The notes: generated from the sequence alone by a model not told the origin. Shown: positions 1 through 6,711, counted from the first letter of the stretch. The stretch is 10,679 nt of DNA from Fibrobacterota bacterium (GCA_030619215.1 JAUXBV010000057.1:1-10679), one strand, 5' to 3'. Numbers and translations are program-made.

Positions 1-10
1 CTTCTACCAT
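1..10 (-). CDS. Start of a further gene, probably lolD (cut by window edge)
   Basis: An ATG lies on the minus strand at 10-8, six bases after the TGA stop of the lolC/E-type gene, and is followed by codons for V and E before the window ends. A GAG about nine bases upstream could be a weak ribosome binding site. In many diderm bacteria the ATPase gene lolD directly follows the LolC/E permease gene, so the position suggests lolD. The sequence here is too short to show this: identity is inference from context only. Confidence 0.3.
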
Positions 11-16
11 CTTTTT

Positions 17-1249
17 TCACTCATATCGGATTGATTCTGCAGGAGGTGTCTTTGATGCCCGCCACGCCGGATACATTGCCGCTAAAAAGCATATTACATT
101 TGCAACAGAATATACTGCCAGTATGTCAGTAGTACGCAGGAGTACAGGCAGTGTATTAATAAAATATATGTCTCCCGGAAGAGGTATCAAATGCCACCGG
201 TATTGTATATAGCACATTATGGCACCTAAACCGGTTCCTGCTGTAGAACCGACAAGGCCGATAATAGTGCCGTAGAGCATAAATATTTTCAGTATCTTGC
301 CGGAGGATGTACCCATACTCATGAGAATACCTATTTCACGGCGTTTTTCTATGATAATTCTTATCAGGGACGAGATAATATTGAAGGAGGCAACCAGCAT
401 AATGAGGGAAATTACTATAAAAATAATCAGCTTCTCAAGTTTCATCCATTGAAACAGGGATTTATTCTGGGCCTGCCAGTCAATCGACTTAAAAGGATAG
501 CCTCCCAATTGCTCTTTTACTTCCTTTGCAATCTCCCCGGCCCTGAACAGGTCGGTTGTCCGAATTTGTATTCCCTCAACACCTTTCATATTAAAAAGAC
601 TCTGGGCAGATTCCAGGGACAGGTAAACGAGATTCATATCGTATTCATACATTCCTGTTTCAAATATTCCTGTTATAACAAAACGCAGCATTTTGGGAAC
701 CGGGTCAATCTCTCCTTCAACAGGGACCAGGCTCATTAAAACAATTTCAGACCCCGGCCTTACGCCCATTTTATCTGCCATTCCCAGGCCCAGAAGTATC
801 CCGGGAAGCACACGATTTCTCTTTGACATCATGGAATCAAGGTTGAAAGAGCCATATTTTATCACCTTGCCGATATCGGTAACATTTTTTTCAAGCTCAG
901 TATCAATTCCCATAATCATAGCACCCTCCTGAACCTGGTCATGCTCCACACCTCCTTTACCCATGATATACGGGGAGGCCGCAACAACCTCAGGATGCTT
1001 TAAAATCTCAATACGAATTGAATCATAACCGACAAAGGGCCTGCTATGATACTGCAGTATCTTTGCATGTGCAAGGGTGCCGACAATACGGTCACGGACC
1101 TCCTTTTCAAAACCGTTAGCAATCGAAAGGGCAATTACTAAAACCCATGTCCCAAGAAAAACACCGATTGCAGAGAAAAGGGCAACGACCGTATTTGACC
1201 CGTACTTTCGCTTACCGCGCAGATACCTGAATGCTATGAACCATTCCAT
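17..1249 (-). CDS. lolC: LolC/LolE-type lipoprotein-releasing ABC permease
   Basis: Inner-membrane permease subunit of the LolCDE-type ABC transporter, which extracts mature lipoproteins from the inner membrane and hands them to the periplasmic carrier for the outer membrane. The 410-residue protein has the family layout: a short cytoplasmic start with an FRYLRG motif (residues 7-12), a first membrane segment at about 22-44, a large periplasmic MacB-PCD-like domain (about 45-270), then an FtsX-type domain with three membrane segments (about 272-298, 320-345 and 370-395). The stretch W..QN.SLF.WMKLEK before the second segment and the EKRREIGILMSMG motif after it are typical of LolC/E. Length is normal for the family. 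Many non-gammaproteobacteria have one such permease acting as a homodimer, so lolC versus lolE cannot be decided. It lies 96 bases after lysS on the same strand. No Shine-Dalgarno is visible; a TATAAA box lies eight bases before the ATG. Confidence 0.9.
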   Translation of the reverse strand: MEWFIAFRYLRGKRKYGSNTVVALFSAIGVFLGTWVLVIALSIANGFEKEVRDRIVGTLAHAKILQYHSRPFVGYDSIRIEILKHPEVVAASPYIMGKGGVEHDQVQEGAMIMGIDTELEKNVTDIGKVIKYGSFNLDSMMSKRNRVLPGILLGLGMADKMGVRPGSEIVLMSLVPVEGEIDPVPKMLRFVITGIFETGMYEYDMNLVYLSLESAQSLFNMKGVEGIQIRTTDLFRAGEIAKEVKEQLGGYPFKSIDWQAQNKSLFQWMKLEKLIIFIVISLIMLVASFNIISSLIRIIIEKRREIGILMSMGTSSGKILKIFMLYGTIIGLVGSTAGTGLGAIMCYIQYRWHLIPLPGDIYFINTLPVLLRTTDILAVYSVANVICFLAAMYPAWRASKTPPAESIRYE

Positions 1250-1257
1250 AATTAAAA

Positions 1258-1263
1258 TTTATA
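1258..1263 (-). promoter_or_regulatory. -10-like box close to the lolC start
   Basis: TATAAA reads on the minus strand at 1263-1258 and is separated from the ATG (1249) by eight A/T bases. Transcription would begin at or within a few bases of the start codon, giving a leaderless or nearly leaderless mRNA, which fits the lack of a ribosome binding site. No good -35 hexamer is seen; the -35 position falls in an AT-only tandem repeat. The region is so AT-rich that a chance match is quite possible. Confidence 0.3.
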
Positions 1264-1265
1264 CA

Positions 1266-1289
1266 AATTTATTATTTAATTTATTATTT
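1266..1289. repeat. 12-base AT-only tandem repeat, two copies
   Basis: AATTTATTATTT occurs twice head to tail (1266-1277 and 1278-1289), with five more matching bases (AATTA is close to a third start) after it. It sits just upstream of the lolC -10-like box in the lysS-lolC gap, where it could serve as an UP-like A/T element, or may simply be slippage. Confidence 0.6.
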
Positions 1290-1345
1290 AATTAGTTTCT
1301 GTTACAGGGTGCCCTTCAGGGTACAAGGTGCCATTTAAGGTAAAT

Positions 1346-2944
1346 TTAGCTCGTTTTAAATGTCATTCCGGCATTCTTTTGGCCGGAATCCAGCTTTTTA
1401 TGTTTTACCTCAACATTTGTTTTTCCGGCTTGAATTTTAACAGGCGAGGTTTTGTGTTGTACTTCAACACCTTCCGGGCGTAACAGCGGAAATAAAACAA
1501 CATCACGCAATGTCTGGGCATTTGTCAACAGGGCTACAACCCTGTCAATCCCCATACCCCAGCCTGAAATGGGAGGCATGCCATATTCCATGCACAGGAG
1601 AAAGTCCTGGTCAACATCCATGGTCTCTTCATCACCCAGGGCCCTTGCTTCCGCCTGCTGTTCAAAACGCTCTGCCTGGTCAATCGGGTCAATAAGCTCG
1701 GAATATGCGTTTACAATTTCCCATCCGTTAACAACCAGCTGAAACCGGTCAACTATTTTTCCGTTATTATCATTTTTCCTTGCAAGGGGTGAAAGATCCA
1801 AGGGATGATGAATAATGAAAATCGGATCAATTATTTTTTTACGGGAAACCTTTTTATATAAGAGATCTATAAGGGTACCCCGGCTTGTTTTTTCCACATC
1901 AACATCTTCATCAAACCCTATACCTTGCTTGTCCAATTCTCCGAGCAAGTCCTCTTTCTTATCCAGCTTGTAAATATCTACGCTGCAATCCCTGAGAATA
2001 ATATCACGCAATGGTATTCGCGGCCACTCCCCGTCAAAAGAGATTTTTTGTCCCTGGTACTCGAGCGTCAGGCCGCCCTTTACCTCTGCAAGCAAATGTT
2101 TCATGAGCTTTTCGGTGAAATCCATGTTATCTTCGTAGTTCCAGTATGCACAGTAGTACTCAAGAAGGGTAAAGTCCGGCAGATGAGAAGCATCAACACC
2201 CTCGTTACGAAACGAACGGGCAAATTCATAGACACGCTCAAAGCCTCCGGCAATCGCCCGTTTCAGATATGTTTCCGGTGCGATACGAAGATATACATCA
2301 ATGTCCAGCGCATTATTATGAGTAACAAAGGGGCGTGCAAGCGCGCCGCTTGCCTTATTTGTTAAAACCGGAGTGTCAATCTCAATAAAATCATTCGCAT
2401 CAAGAAAGTCGCGTACTGTTTTTATTATCTGCGTGCGTTTTTTAAACCGCCCCATAACCTCGGTTGACATAATAAGGTCAAGATACCTTCGTCTTAAACG
2501 TAGTTCCGGATCGGTAATGCCATGGAACTTCTCCGGCAAAGGACGCAACGCCTTGGAAAGAAATGTCCACTTTGAGACGTCAATTGTTTTCTCACCGGTT
2601 TTCGTGGTAATCATCTCACCTTCAACGCCGACAAAATCTCCAATATCGACAACCTTTTTAAAACGGGCGAATTCCTCACCAAGCTTATTCTTCTGCAAAG
2701 CAAACTGAAGCTTTCCCGTAAAACCGAACAGATGACCAAATGCCAGCTTTCCGAAATAGCGAAGAGCAATCACTCTACCGGCAACCCGCACACCTTTTAC
2801 ACCATCATCAAGATTCGATGCTCCTTCTAATGAATGGGTTGTTTCATATCTTTCAGCATAGGGTAATCCGCCGCTTTCCTGAATGGCCGTCAGCTTCTCC
2901 CTGCGGGCCTGCATCTGATCATTTAAGTTTTCCAAAGTATCCAC
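1346..2944 (-). CDS. lysS: Lysyl-tRNA synthetase, class II
   Basis: Charges tRNA-Lys with lysine in the cytoplasm. The 532-residue protein has an N-terminal OB-fold anticodon-binding domain (about 50-130) and a class II catalytic core: motif 1 region near 176-193, motif 2 FRNEGV at 245-250 followed by SHLPDFTLLE, and motif 3 GWGMGIDRVVALLT at 461-474, then the usual family ending LFPLLRPE (484-491). The start is GTG, chosen because CGGAG lies eight bases upstream (2953-2957 on the plus strand) and the reading begins with a normal N-terminal helix. Core length matches the family's usual 490 to 510 residues, but about 41 residues follow the normal end. Of these, residues 518-528 (LDSGQKNAGMT) are encoded by a palindromic repeat, so the tail is probably an accretion without catalytic role. 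The motif 2 segment with SHLPDF and YCAYWNYED is unlike the E. coli type. It heads a minus-strand group with lolC. Confidence 0.97.
   Translation of the reverse strand: MDTLENLNDQMQARREKLTAIQESGGLPYAERYETTHSLEGASNLDDGVKGVRVAGRVIALRYFGKLAFGHLFGFTGKLQFALQKNKLGEEFARFKKVVDIGDFVGVEGEMITTKTGEKTIDVSKWTFLSKALRPLPEKFHGITDPELRLRRRYLDLIMSTEVMGRFKKRTQIIKTVRDFLDANDFIEIDTPVLTNKASGALARPFVTHNNALDIDVYLRIAPETYLKRAIAGGFERVYEFARSFRNEGVDASHLPDFTLLEYYCAYWNYEDNMDFTEKLMKHLLAEVKGGLTLEYQGQKISFDGEWPRIPLRDIILRDCSVDIYKLDKKEDLLGELDKQGIGFDEDVDVEKTSRGTLIDLLYKKVSRKKIIDPIFIIHHPLDLSPLARKNDNNGKIVDRFQLVVNGWEIVNAYSELIDPIDQAERFEQQAEARALGDEETMDVDQDFLLCMEYGMPPISGWGMGIDRVVALLTNAQTLRDVVLFPLLRPEGVEVQHKTSPVKIQAGKTNVEVKHKKLDSGQKNAGMTFKTS
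1362..1394. repeat. REP-like palindromic repeat inside the 3' end of lysS
   Basis: The plus strand carries ATTCCGGC at 1365-1372 and its exact reverse complement GCCGGAAT at 1382-1389, separated by a nine-base loop. The flanks are GTC on the left and CCAGC on the right. The arrangement GTCATTCC...GGAATCCAG matches the widespread class of small dispersed palindromes found in many bacterial genomes, whose translation often gives strings such as LDSR..GNDG or LDSG..AGMT. Only one copy is in this window. It lies in frame in the lysS tail and ends 14 bases before the stop codon. It may also help end transcription, although no T run follows it. Confidence 0.65.
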
Positions 2945-3160
2945 TACTGTTACTCCGTTTTATATCAACAAATATGCTCCATAAATAATTTCTATTTTTC
3001 TAATTACATTATTATCCTATGCCGGAGTATTGAAATAATGCAGTGATTTTTATAAAAATTCCCCGGCCTCATCGCTTAAGCACTCCAAAAAGAACTGTTT
3101 TTAATACCGCATTTTTTCAATAAAAACCATATAAATATACCTTGTGCTTATTTAAAACTG

Positions 3161-3210
3161 TTGAGCTAAATAGCGGACTGAAAATCACTTCAGGTTTAAC
3201 TCAATTTTTT
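3161..3210 (+). terminator. Nested stem-loop followed by six T, terminator- or leader-like
   Basis: TTGAGCTAAA (3161-3170) pairs with TTTAACTCAA (3195-3204) at nine of ten positions, and inside it CTGAA (3178-3182) pairs with TTCAG (3189-3193) around a six-base loop. TTTTTT follows directly at 3205-3210. An outer stem with a T run is terminator-like on the plus strand, yet no plus-strand gene lies upstream, so it would be a leader attenuator, the end of a small RNA, or a structure without function. The internal loop is asymmetric (seven bases against one) and the stem is AT-rich, so stability is modest. Confidence 0.3.
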
Positions 3211-3255
3211 CGTACTTCGTGTTTCGAAATCATCTCTCTTTTTAAGATCATTATA

Positions 3256-3285
3256 TTGTTTTTTAAGCACTTTGCTTCATATATT
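3256..3285 (+). promoter_or_regulatory. Weak sigma70-like promoter for the oxidoreductase gene
   Basis: TTGTTT (3256-3261) and TATATT (3280-3285) are 18 bases apart and would give a leader of roughly 30 bases without a Shine-Dalgarno. Two closer -10-like boxes compete: TATATA at 3306-3311, ten bases before the ATG, and TATAAT at 3316-3321, directly touching it. Base composition makes all three uncertain. Confidence 0.25.
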
Positions 3286-3321
3286 ATCCCACATAAATAA
3301 TTTTTTATATATCTTTATAAT

Positions 3322-4488
3322 ATGGCAGACCTATTCGATATAGCAATAATCGGCGCAGGACCTGCAGGTTTGTGTGCCGCGCGTACTATTCTTCTACAGG
3401 AAAATAAGCCTTCGGTAATCCTTATTGAAAAGAGCACTGACATTGACAAAAGAATACCCTGCGCCGAGGGGGTCGGCAAGCTCGGCTTTCATGAGGTACT
3501 GGAGCCAAAGAAAACATGGATTCGCTCCCTTGTCAGCCATTTAATCCTTCACTCACCCGACAATACGACAATCAGCTACACAGACAGTAACAAAGGCTAT
3601 ATCATCAACCGCGCGCTCATGCAGCATGACCTTGCCGACACATGCCTTGAAATGGGAGCTGAAGGGCTCTTCAGCCACACCGTTATGAAAATTAACAAAC
3701 CGGATTCAGACGGTAAAAGAACTATATACCTTGACAGCGGCGATACTATCCGGGCAAAGGTCGTTCTTGACTGCTCCGGTCCGCTCTCCCGGTTCGGTGA
3801 ACTTGAGAAAATCGATTTTAAGCCACTTGACCTGGAGGTCGCCTACTTAGCCCACATCGAAGGAATAGAAACCCGGACAGATACCGTGCATGTTTTCGTC
3901 AGCGAAAAACTGGCGCCCGGCGGTTATGCGTGGGCTTTCCCGCGCAATGAACAGAGCCTCAATATCGGTATTGTCCTTGGCTCTTCTTTCCGTGGTAACT
4001 GCAACATCAGTACTTTACTTGACACATTTATCAAAAAGTATTACCCCGGTGGAAAAGTCGTACGTAAATTTGCGGGCTCCATTCCATGCTATAATAAGAG
4101 CCTGGAAATTGCCACCTCCGGGCTTATCAAGGCGGGAGATGCAATAAGCACGGTTAATCCCATTTCACGCGCAGGAATCTCCGAGGCAATGAAATCCGGT
4201 ACAATCGCCGGCAGCTTTGCTATACAGATGCTCAATGCTTCCAATGAAAAAGAGATAAATAAAATCTGTGACTCATATAAAAAAGCCTGGTATAAAAAAC
4301 TGGGAAGCAGGCATCTCAAACTTGCCCGTGTAAAGAGCTTTCTCCAAAGGGTAACCGACAAAGAATACAATGCAGGCGCGCAGGTTCTGGCAAATATTCC
4401 CCAGGATCAACTTACCATGTCAAAGATATTCAGGACCTGCCTGACAAAGTTTCCAAAGCTGATATTGGCATTGAGGCATTTGATGTAA
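3322..4488 (+). CDS. FAD-dependent oxidoreductase, geranylgeranyl reductase family
   Basis: Flavoprotein of the geranylgeranyl reductase / UbiH-like group, whose members saturate isoprenoid chains of lipids, quinones or pigments or act as related oxidoreductases. Seen in the 388-residue protein: an N-terminal Rossmann dinucleotide motif GAGPAG (11-16) after a hydrophobic strand, an acidic residue E36 at the end of strand two for the ribose, the family segment RIPCAEGVG (44-52), a substrate-domain strand GYAWAFP (201-207) and the second FAD motif AGDAIS..NP..RAGISEAM.SG (271-293). Length is normal. The substrate is not readable from sequence, and no menaquinone, carotenoid or lipid gene adjoins it. 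The ATG at 3322 is the only start that keeps the FAD motif; there is no ribosome binding site. The last 40 or so residues overlap an open frame (-1 relative to this one) that continues past the stop. Confidence 0.85.
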   Translation: MADLFDIAIIGAGPAGLCAARTILLQENKPSVILIEKSTDIDKRIPCAEGVGKLGFHEVLEPKKTWIRSLVSHLILHSPDNTTISYTDSNKGYIINRALMQHDLADTCLEMGAEGLFSHTVMKINKPDSDGKRTIYLDSGDTIRAKVVLDCSGPLSRFGELEKIDFKPLDLEVAYLAHIEGIETRTDTVHVFVSEKLAPGGYAWAFPRNEQSLNIGIVLGSSFRGNCNISTLLDTFIKKYYPGGKVVRKFAGSIPCYNKSLEIATSGLIKAGDAISTVNPISRAGISEAMKSGTIAGSFAIQMLNASNEKEINKICDSYKKAWYKKLGSRHLKLARVKSFLQRVTDKEYNAGAQVLANIPQDQLTMSKIFRTCLTKFPKLILALRHLM

Positions 4489-4667
4489 AAAGATTTGAAG
4501 AACATTACCGGGAACCGTATAATACGTTTATAGCAATACCGGATGATCAGCTTGCAGGGATAAGCATGCCACCGGAAGAAGCAATGCAGAAGGGAAAACG
4601 GGTTGCGTATCCTTCAGTTCCACGTATTTCAGGCGTATCTATTCCCGCTATCCGAAACAGCAGTTAG
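4489..4667 (+). pseudogene. Coding-like fragment without a start (possible gene remnant)
   Basis: After the oxidoreductase stop, the -1 frame relative to that gene stays open from 4296 to a TAG at 4665-4667. From about 4428 onward it reads like an ordinary soluble protein, for example KRFEEHYREPYNTF, then IAIPDDQLAGISMPPEEA, then VPRISGVSIPAIRNSS at the end. Codon choice resembles neighbouring genes. There is no ATG, GTG or TTG at the head of this frame; the first ATG (4566) leaves only 33 residues. I do not recognise the protein. It could be the 3' end of a gene whose beginning was lost when the oxidoreductase gene was placed or extended here, or a frameshifted tail of that protein. Its last three bases overlap the stop codon of the small convergent gene on the minus strand. 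Confidence 0.4.
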
Positions 4668-4828
4668 GAAGAATGCTGTTGTAACTCTTTTACTCTCTTT
4701 ATCATCGCTGTATATCGGTTATTCCAGTAGGATAATTTTTCTTCGGTAGACATATTTTTCAAATTGTTATGAATCCTTTGCGCAGCCCGATGTTTCATTT
4801 CAACACAATTATATGTTTTATTCTTCAT
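4664..4828 (-). CDS. Small protein coupled to the PIN toxin, probable antitoxin
   Basis: A 54-residue protein beginning MKNKTYNCVEMKHRAAQ. The frame is open further upstream, giving up to 71 residues, but I choose the ATG at 4828 (or the adjacent ATG at 4831) because GGAGG on the minus strand (plus-strand CCTCC, 4835-4839) lies six bases before it, and because the start then overlaps the last 11 bases of the PIN gene, a typical coupled arrangement. The protein is charged and probably helical, with VEMK..AAQRI..NLK near the start and EEKLSYWNNRY in the middle. I recall small proteins with a CVEMK...EELAFW-like pattern beside PIN genes in other bacteria, which supports an antitoxin role, but I cannot verify this here. 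No ribbon-helix-helix, AbrB or HTH DNA-binding motif is evident, so autoregulation is unclear. Confidence 0.65.
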   Translation of the reverse strand: MKNKTYNCVEMKHRAAQRIHNNLKNMSTEEKLSYWNNRYTAMIKRVKELQQHSS

Positions 4829-5294
4829 CATTGACCTCCAGCTCAAGAGGTGAAAAAATCTGAATTTCACCATATCCATTCAGCTTATTAACTGCATTGT
4901 AAAGCGGTATTTTCTGAAAATTAACAATGTGCTTAAAATTCCAGCTTACTATGTAATCACAATTATTAACACTTGCAAGTGACACATGTAACGCATCATC
5001 TTCCCACTTTGTCGTCAATATTTTCGCATTTAGATATGCTTGCTGAAGTTCAATAGCTTCTTGTGTAACATCAACTATTTCACTGTATTTTATCAAATTT
5101 TCGTATTCTTTGATTACTTCTTCCGGTGTTCCTTCTGAATTTATTTCATCATCAACAACAGGGGACAAAACAAGATTAAAGAAACCAGATTTAACAAAGG
5201 TAAGAAATCTCTTGCTATATTCTGAAAATTCATTGTCAGCAATACCTCCAATCACAGAGGTGTCGCAATAAACTTTTTTAATAGTTTTTTTCAT
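4818..5294 (-). CDS. PIN-domain ribonuclease toxin (VapC-like)
   Basis: PIN-fold, metal-dependent RNase of the type found as the toxin in VapBC-like modules. The 158-residue protein shows the acidic residues expected: D11 in a CDTSV strand, E50 (VVDDEI), D99/D100 in WEDDALHV, and D113 just before the strand-end motif IVSWNFKHIVN (115-125). The C-terminal segment YGEIQIFSPLELE is typical of a subgroup of stand-alone or small-partner PIN proteins. It is the first gene of a two-gene unit, the reverse of the usual antitoxin-first order. A GGGAT about seven bases upstream of the ATG is a modest ribosome binding site, and AT-rich TATATT-like boxes lie upstream. Composition is more AT-rich than the flanking genes, in line with mobile TA modules. 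RNA target unknown. Confidence 0.82.
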   Translation of the reverse strand: MKKTIKKVYCDTSVIGGIADNEFSEYSKRFLTFVKSGFFNLVLSPVVDDEINSEGTPEEVIKEYENLIKYSEIVDVTQEAIELQQAYLNAKILTTKWEDDALHVSLASVNNCDYIVSWNFKHIVNFQKIPLYNAVNKLNGYGEIQIFSPLELEVNDEE

Positions 5295-5598
5295 GGTTTA
5301 TCCCAATTTTAAATATAGATTAATTTACTTAATTTTCAAATCTTATATTTTCTAATGCCCTATCTTCTTATTTTGTCTTCTGTATTTTAAAAGTGACGGT
5401 TCAATGGACACCAACTAAATCTATAACGCCACTACCTTAAAAAGTCTCCTGTCATAAAAAATCCAAAATAACCATCTTAAGCGCAATTATTATGGCATAA
5501 AACGCTCATTAAGGTTTGCCCTGCTGTTTGTCGTGATTATTTATGAATTATTCTTTTTTATACATTTAATTCCCCCTCCATTATATAATTGTAAGTAA
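5295..5598. other. Divergent intergenic region PIN gene / glycosyltransferase (304 bases)
   Basis: No gene found. It is AT-rich with scattered stops in all frames. It should contain the PIN operon promoter (minus strand) and the glycosyltransferase promoter (plus strand, listed). A weak inverted repeat pairs CTTAAGCG (5476-5483) with CGC (5503-5505) plus TTAAG (5509-5513) with a three-base bulge and a 19-base loop. A GGTTCAATGGACACC stretch near 5398-5412 vaguely recalls a transposon end, but no partner end or transposase fragment is present. Confidence 0.5.
5559..5589 (+). promoter_or_regulatory. Promoter of the glycosyltransferase gene, likely leaderless
   Basis: A perfect TATAAT lies at 5584-5589, nine bases before the ATG at 5599. 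A weak -35, TATACA at 5559-5564, is 19 bases upstream of it. Transcription would start within about three bases of the ATG, consistent with the absence of any Shine-Dalgarno. The -10 is convincing, the -35 is not. Confidence 0.5.
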
Positions 5599-6711
5599 AT
5601 GAAAACAGCACTCATACACGAATGGCTGGTTACGCAGGCAGGCGCGGAGAGCGTACTGGAGTCAATTTACAAACTCTACCCGGGCACTATCCATACCCTC
5701 TTCCATAACCCGGATGGCCTTGTTGGAACACTGTGGGAAAATGCCGAGGTAACAACATCCATGCTTCAACGTCTGCCCTTTGGCAAAAAACACCACCGCA
5801 TTTTTCTCCCGCTGTATCCGATGGCAATCGAGCAGTTCGACCTTCGGGACTATAAGCTCATTTTATCATCATCATATGCTGTGGCCAAGGGCGTGCTCAA
5901 CTCTTCCGACCAGCTCCATATATGCTACTGCCACACACCGATGCGCTATGTATGGGACTTGACATTTCAGTACCTGGAAACGAGCAATCTTTCAAGGGGG
6001 TTGAAAAGCTTTTTTGTCAGGGCAATCTTCCACTATATCCGCATGTGGGATGCCATATCATCCAAGCGGGTAAACGAGTTCATTGCCAACTCCCATTATA
6101 TTGCCCGCAGAATACATAACTGTTATAATCGAACAGCCACGGTAATTTATCCCCCGGTGGATGTTGAAAAATTCCATGTATGCGATAAAAAAGAGGACTA
6201 TTTTATTATCGTATCACGCCTTGTCCCCTATAAAAGAATAGATTTAGCTATTGAAGCATTTAACAAGCTTAAACTTCCTCTTCTCGTTATCGGCGAAGGC
6301 CCGGCAAAGAAGAAACTCAAAAAAATTGCGAATAAAAACATACACTTCCTTGGCCACCAGCCATTTGACGAGATGCAGAATTACCTGAATAAAGCACGCG
6401 CCTTTATCTTCTCCGCTGAGGAGGATTTCGGTATTGTAAACGTCGAGTCGCAGGCTGCAGGAGTTCCCGTAATTGCCTACGGCAGAGGCGGGGCCCTGGA
6501 AACAGTTATTCCCGGTGAAACAGGCCTGTTCTTTTATAACCAGAACGTGAAGAGCATTGTTAAAGCAGTCAAAGATTTCCTCTCCAAAGAAGATGAATTT
6601 GATCCCCAACGTATCAGAAAGAACGCGGAGCAGTTCCCCCGCTCACGCTTTGAGCACGAATTTAAAACCTTTGTGGATACTGCATGGGAGAAGTTTCCCT
6701 ACAAACAATAA
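5599..6711 (+). CDS. GT4-family glycosyltransferase (WbaZ-like)
   Basis: Retaining GT-B glycosyltransferase of family GT4, probably transferring a sugar (often mannose in this subgroup) from a nucleotide-sugar donor during surface polysaccharide or glycan assembly at the cytoplasmic membrane face. The 370-residue protein has an N-terminal acceptor domain beginning with the strand ALIHEWL and a variant glycine loop QAGAESVLE (13-21; many relatives have GGAE), the subgroup motif CHTPMRYVWD (111-120), a mid-domain ANSHYIARRI (163-172), the C-domain opening VSRLVPYKRID (205-215), and the donor-site EX7E motif at E275-E283 in EDFGIVNVE. Length is normal. No other polysaccharide gene is adjacent, so the acceptor is unknown. 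The start is the only sensible one, at a strong -10 box and without ribosome binding site. It converges with the helicase gene, 36 bases apart. Confidence 0.88.
   Translation: MKTALIHEWLVTQAGAESVLESIYKLYPGTIHTLFHNPDGLVGTLWENAEVTTSMLQRLPFGKKHHRIFLPLYPMAIEQFDLRDYKLILSSSYAVAKGVLNSSDQLHICYCHTPMRYVWDLTFQYLETSNLSRGLKSFFVRAIFHYIRMWDAISSKRVNEFIANSHYIARRIHNCYNRTATVIYPPVDVEKFHVCDKKEDYFIIVSRLVPYKRIDLAIEAFNKLKLPLLVIGEGPAKKKLKKIANKNIHFLGHQPFDEMQNYLNKARAFIFSAEEDFGIVNVESQAAGVPVIAYGRGGALETVIPGETGLFFYNQNVKSIVKAVKDFLSKEDEFDPQRIRKNAEQFPRSRFEHEFKTFVDTAWEKFPYKQ

Larger units (their letters stand above)
2945..3321. other. Divergent intergenic region lysS / oxidoreductase (377 bases)
   Basis: I see no gene here. 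The stretch is AT-rich and must hold the lysS promoter (minus strand) and the oxidoreductase promoter (plus strand). Contents: the lysS ribosome binding site at 2953-2957; a perfect AT palindrome ATTTTTATAAAAAT at 3046-3059 flanked by GCCGG (3021-3025) and CCGGC (3063-3067), which could close a larger hairpin; a nested stem-loop with a T run at 3161-3210 (listed separately); and a weak promoter before the oxidoreductase. No T-box-like element was recognised before lysS. Confidence 0.5.

Noticed and set aside
449..1295. Plus-strand open frames opposite the lolC gene
   Set aside because: They lie entirely antisense to a clear LolC/E protein, show no family motifs and have no ribosome binding sites.
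1309..1324. Hairpin GTGCCC-TTCA-GGGTAC between lysS and lolC as lysS terminator
   Set aside because: The stem is only six base pairs with one G-U pair and is not followed by a T run on either strand.
1452..2988. Plus-strand open frames opposite lysS (up to 146 codons)
   Set aside because: Antisense shadows of lysS with cysteine- and serine-rich, non-protein-like composition.
2945..3160. T-box or other tRNA-sensing leader before lysS
   Set aside because: lysS lies 8 bases after its ribosome binding site and no T-box core or antiterminator pattern was found on the minus strand.
4089..4370. Minus-strand frame of 93 codons inside the oxidoreductase gene
   Set aside because: Antisense shadow; the plus strand encodes the FAD motif AGDAIS in the same bases.
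5398..5412. GGTTCAATGGACACC as a possible insertion-sequence end
   Set aside because: No matching inverted end, target-site duplication or transposase fragment nearby.
6244..6609. Minus-strand frame of 121 codons inside the glycosyltransferase gene
   Set aside because: Antisense to the conserved EX7E region of the glycosyltransferase, no motifs of its own.
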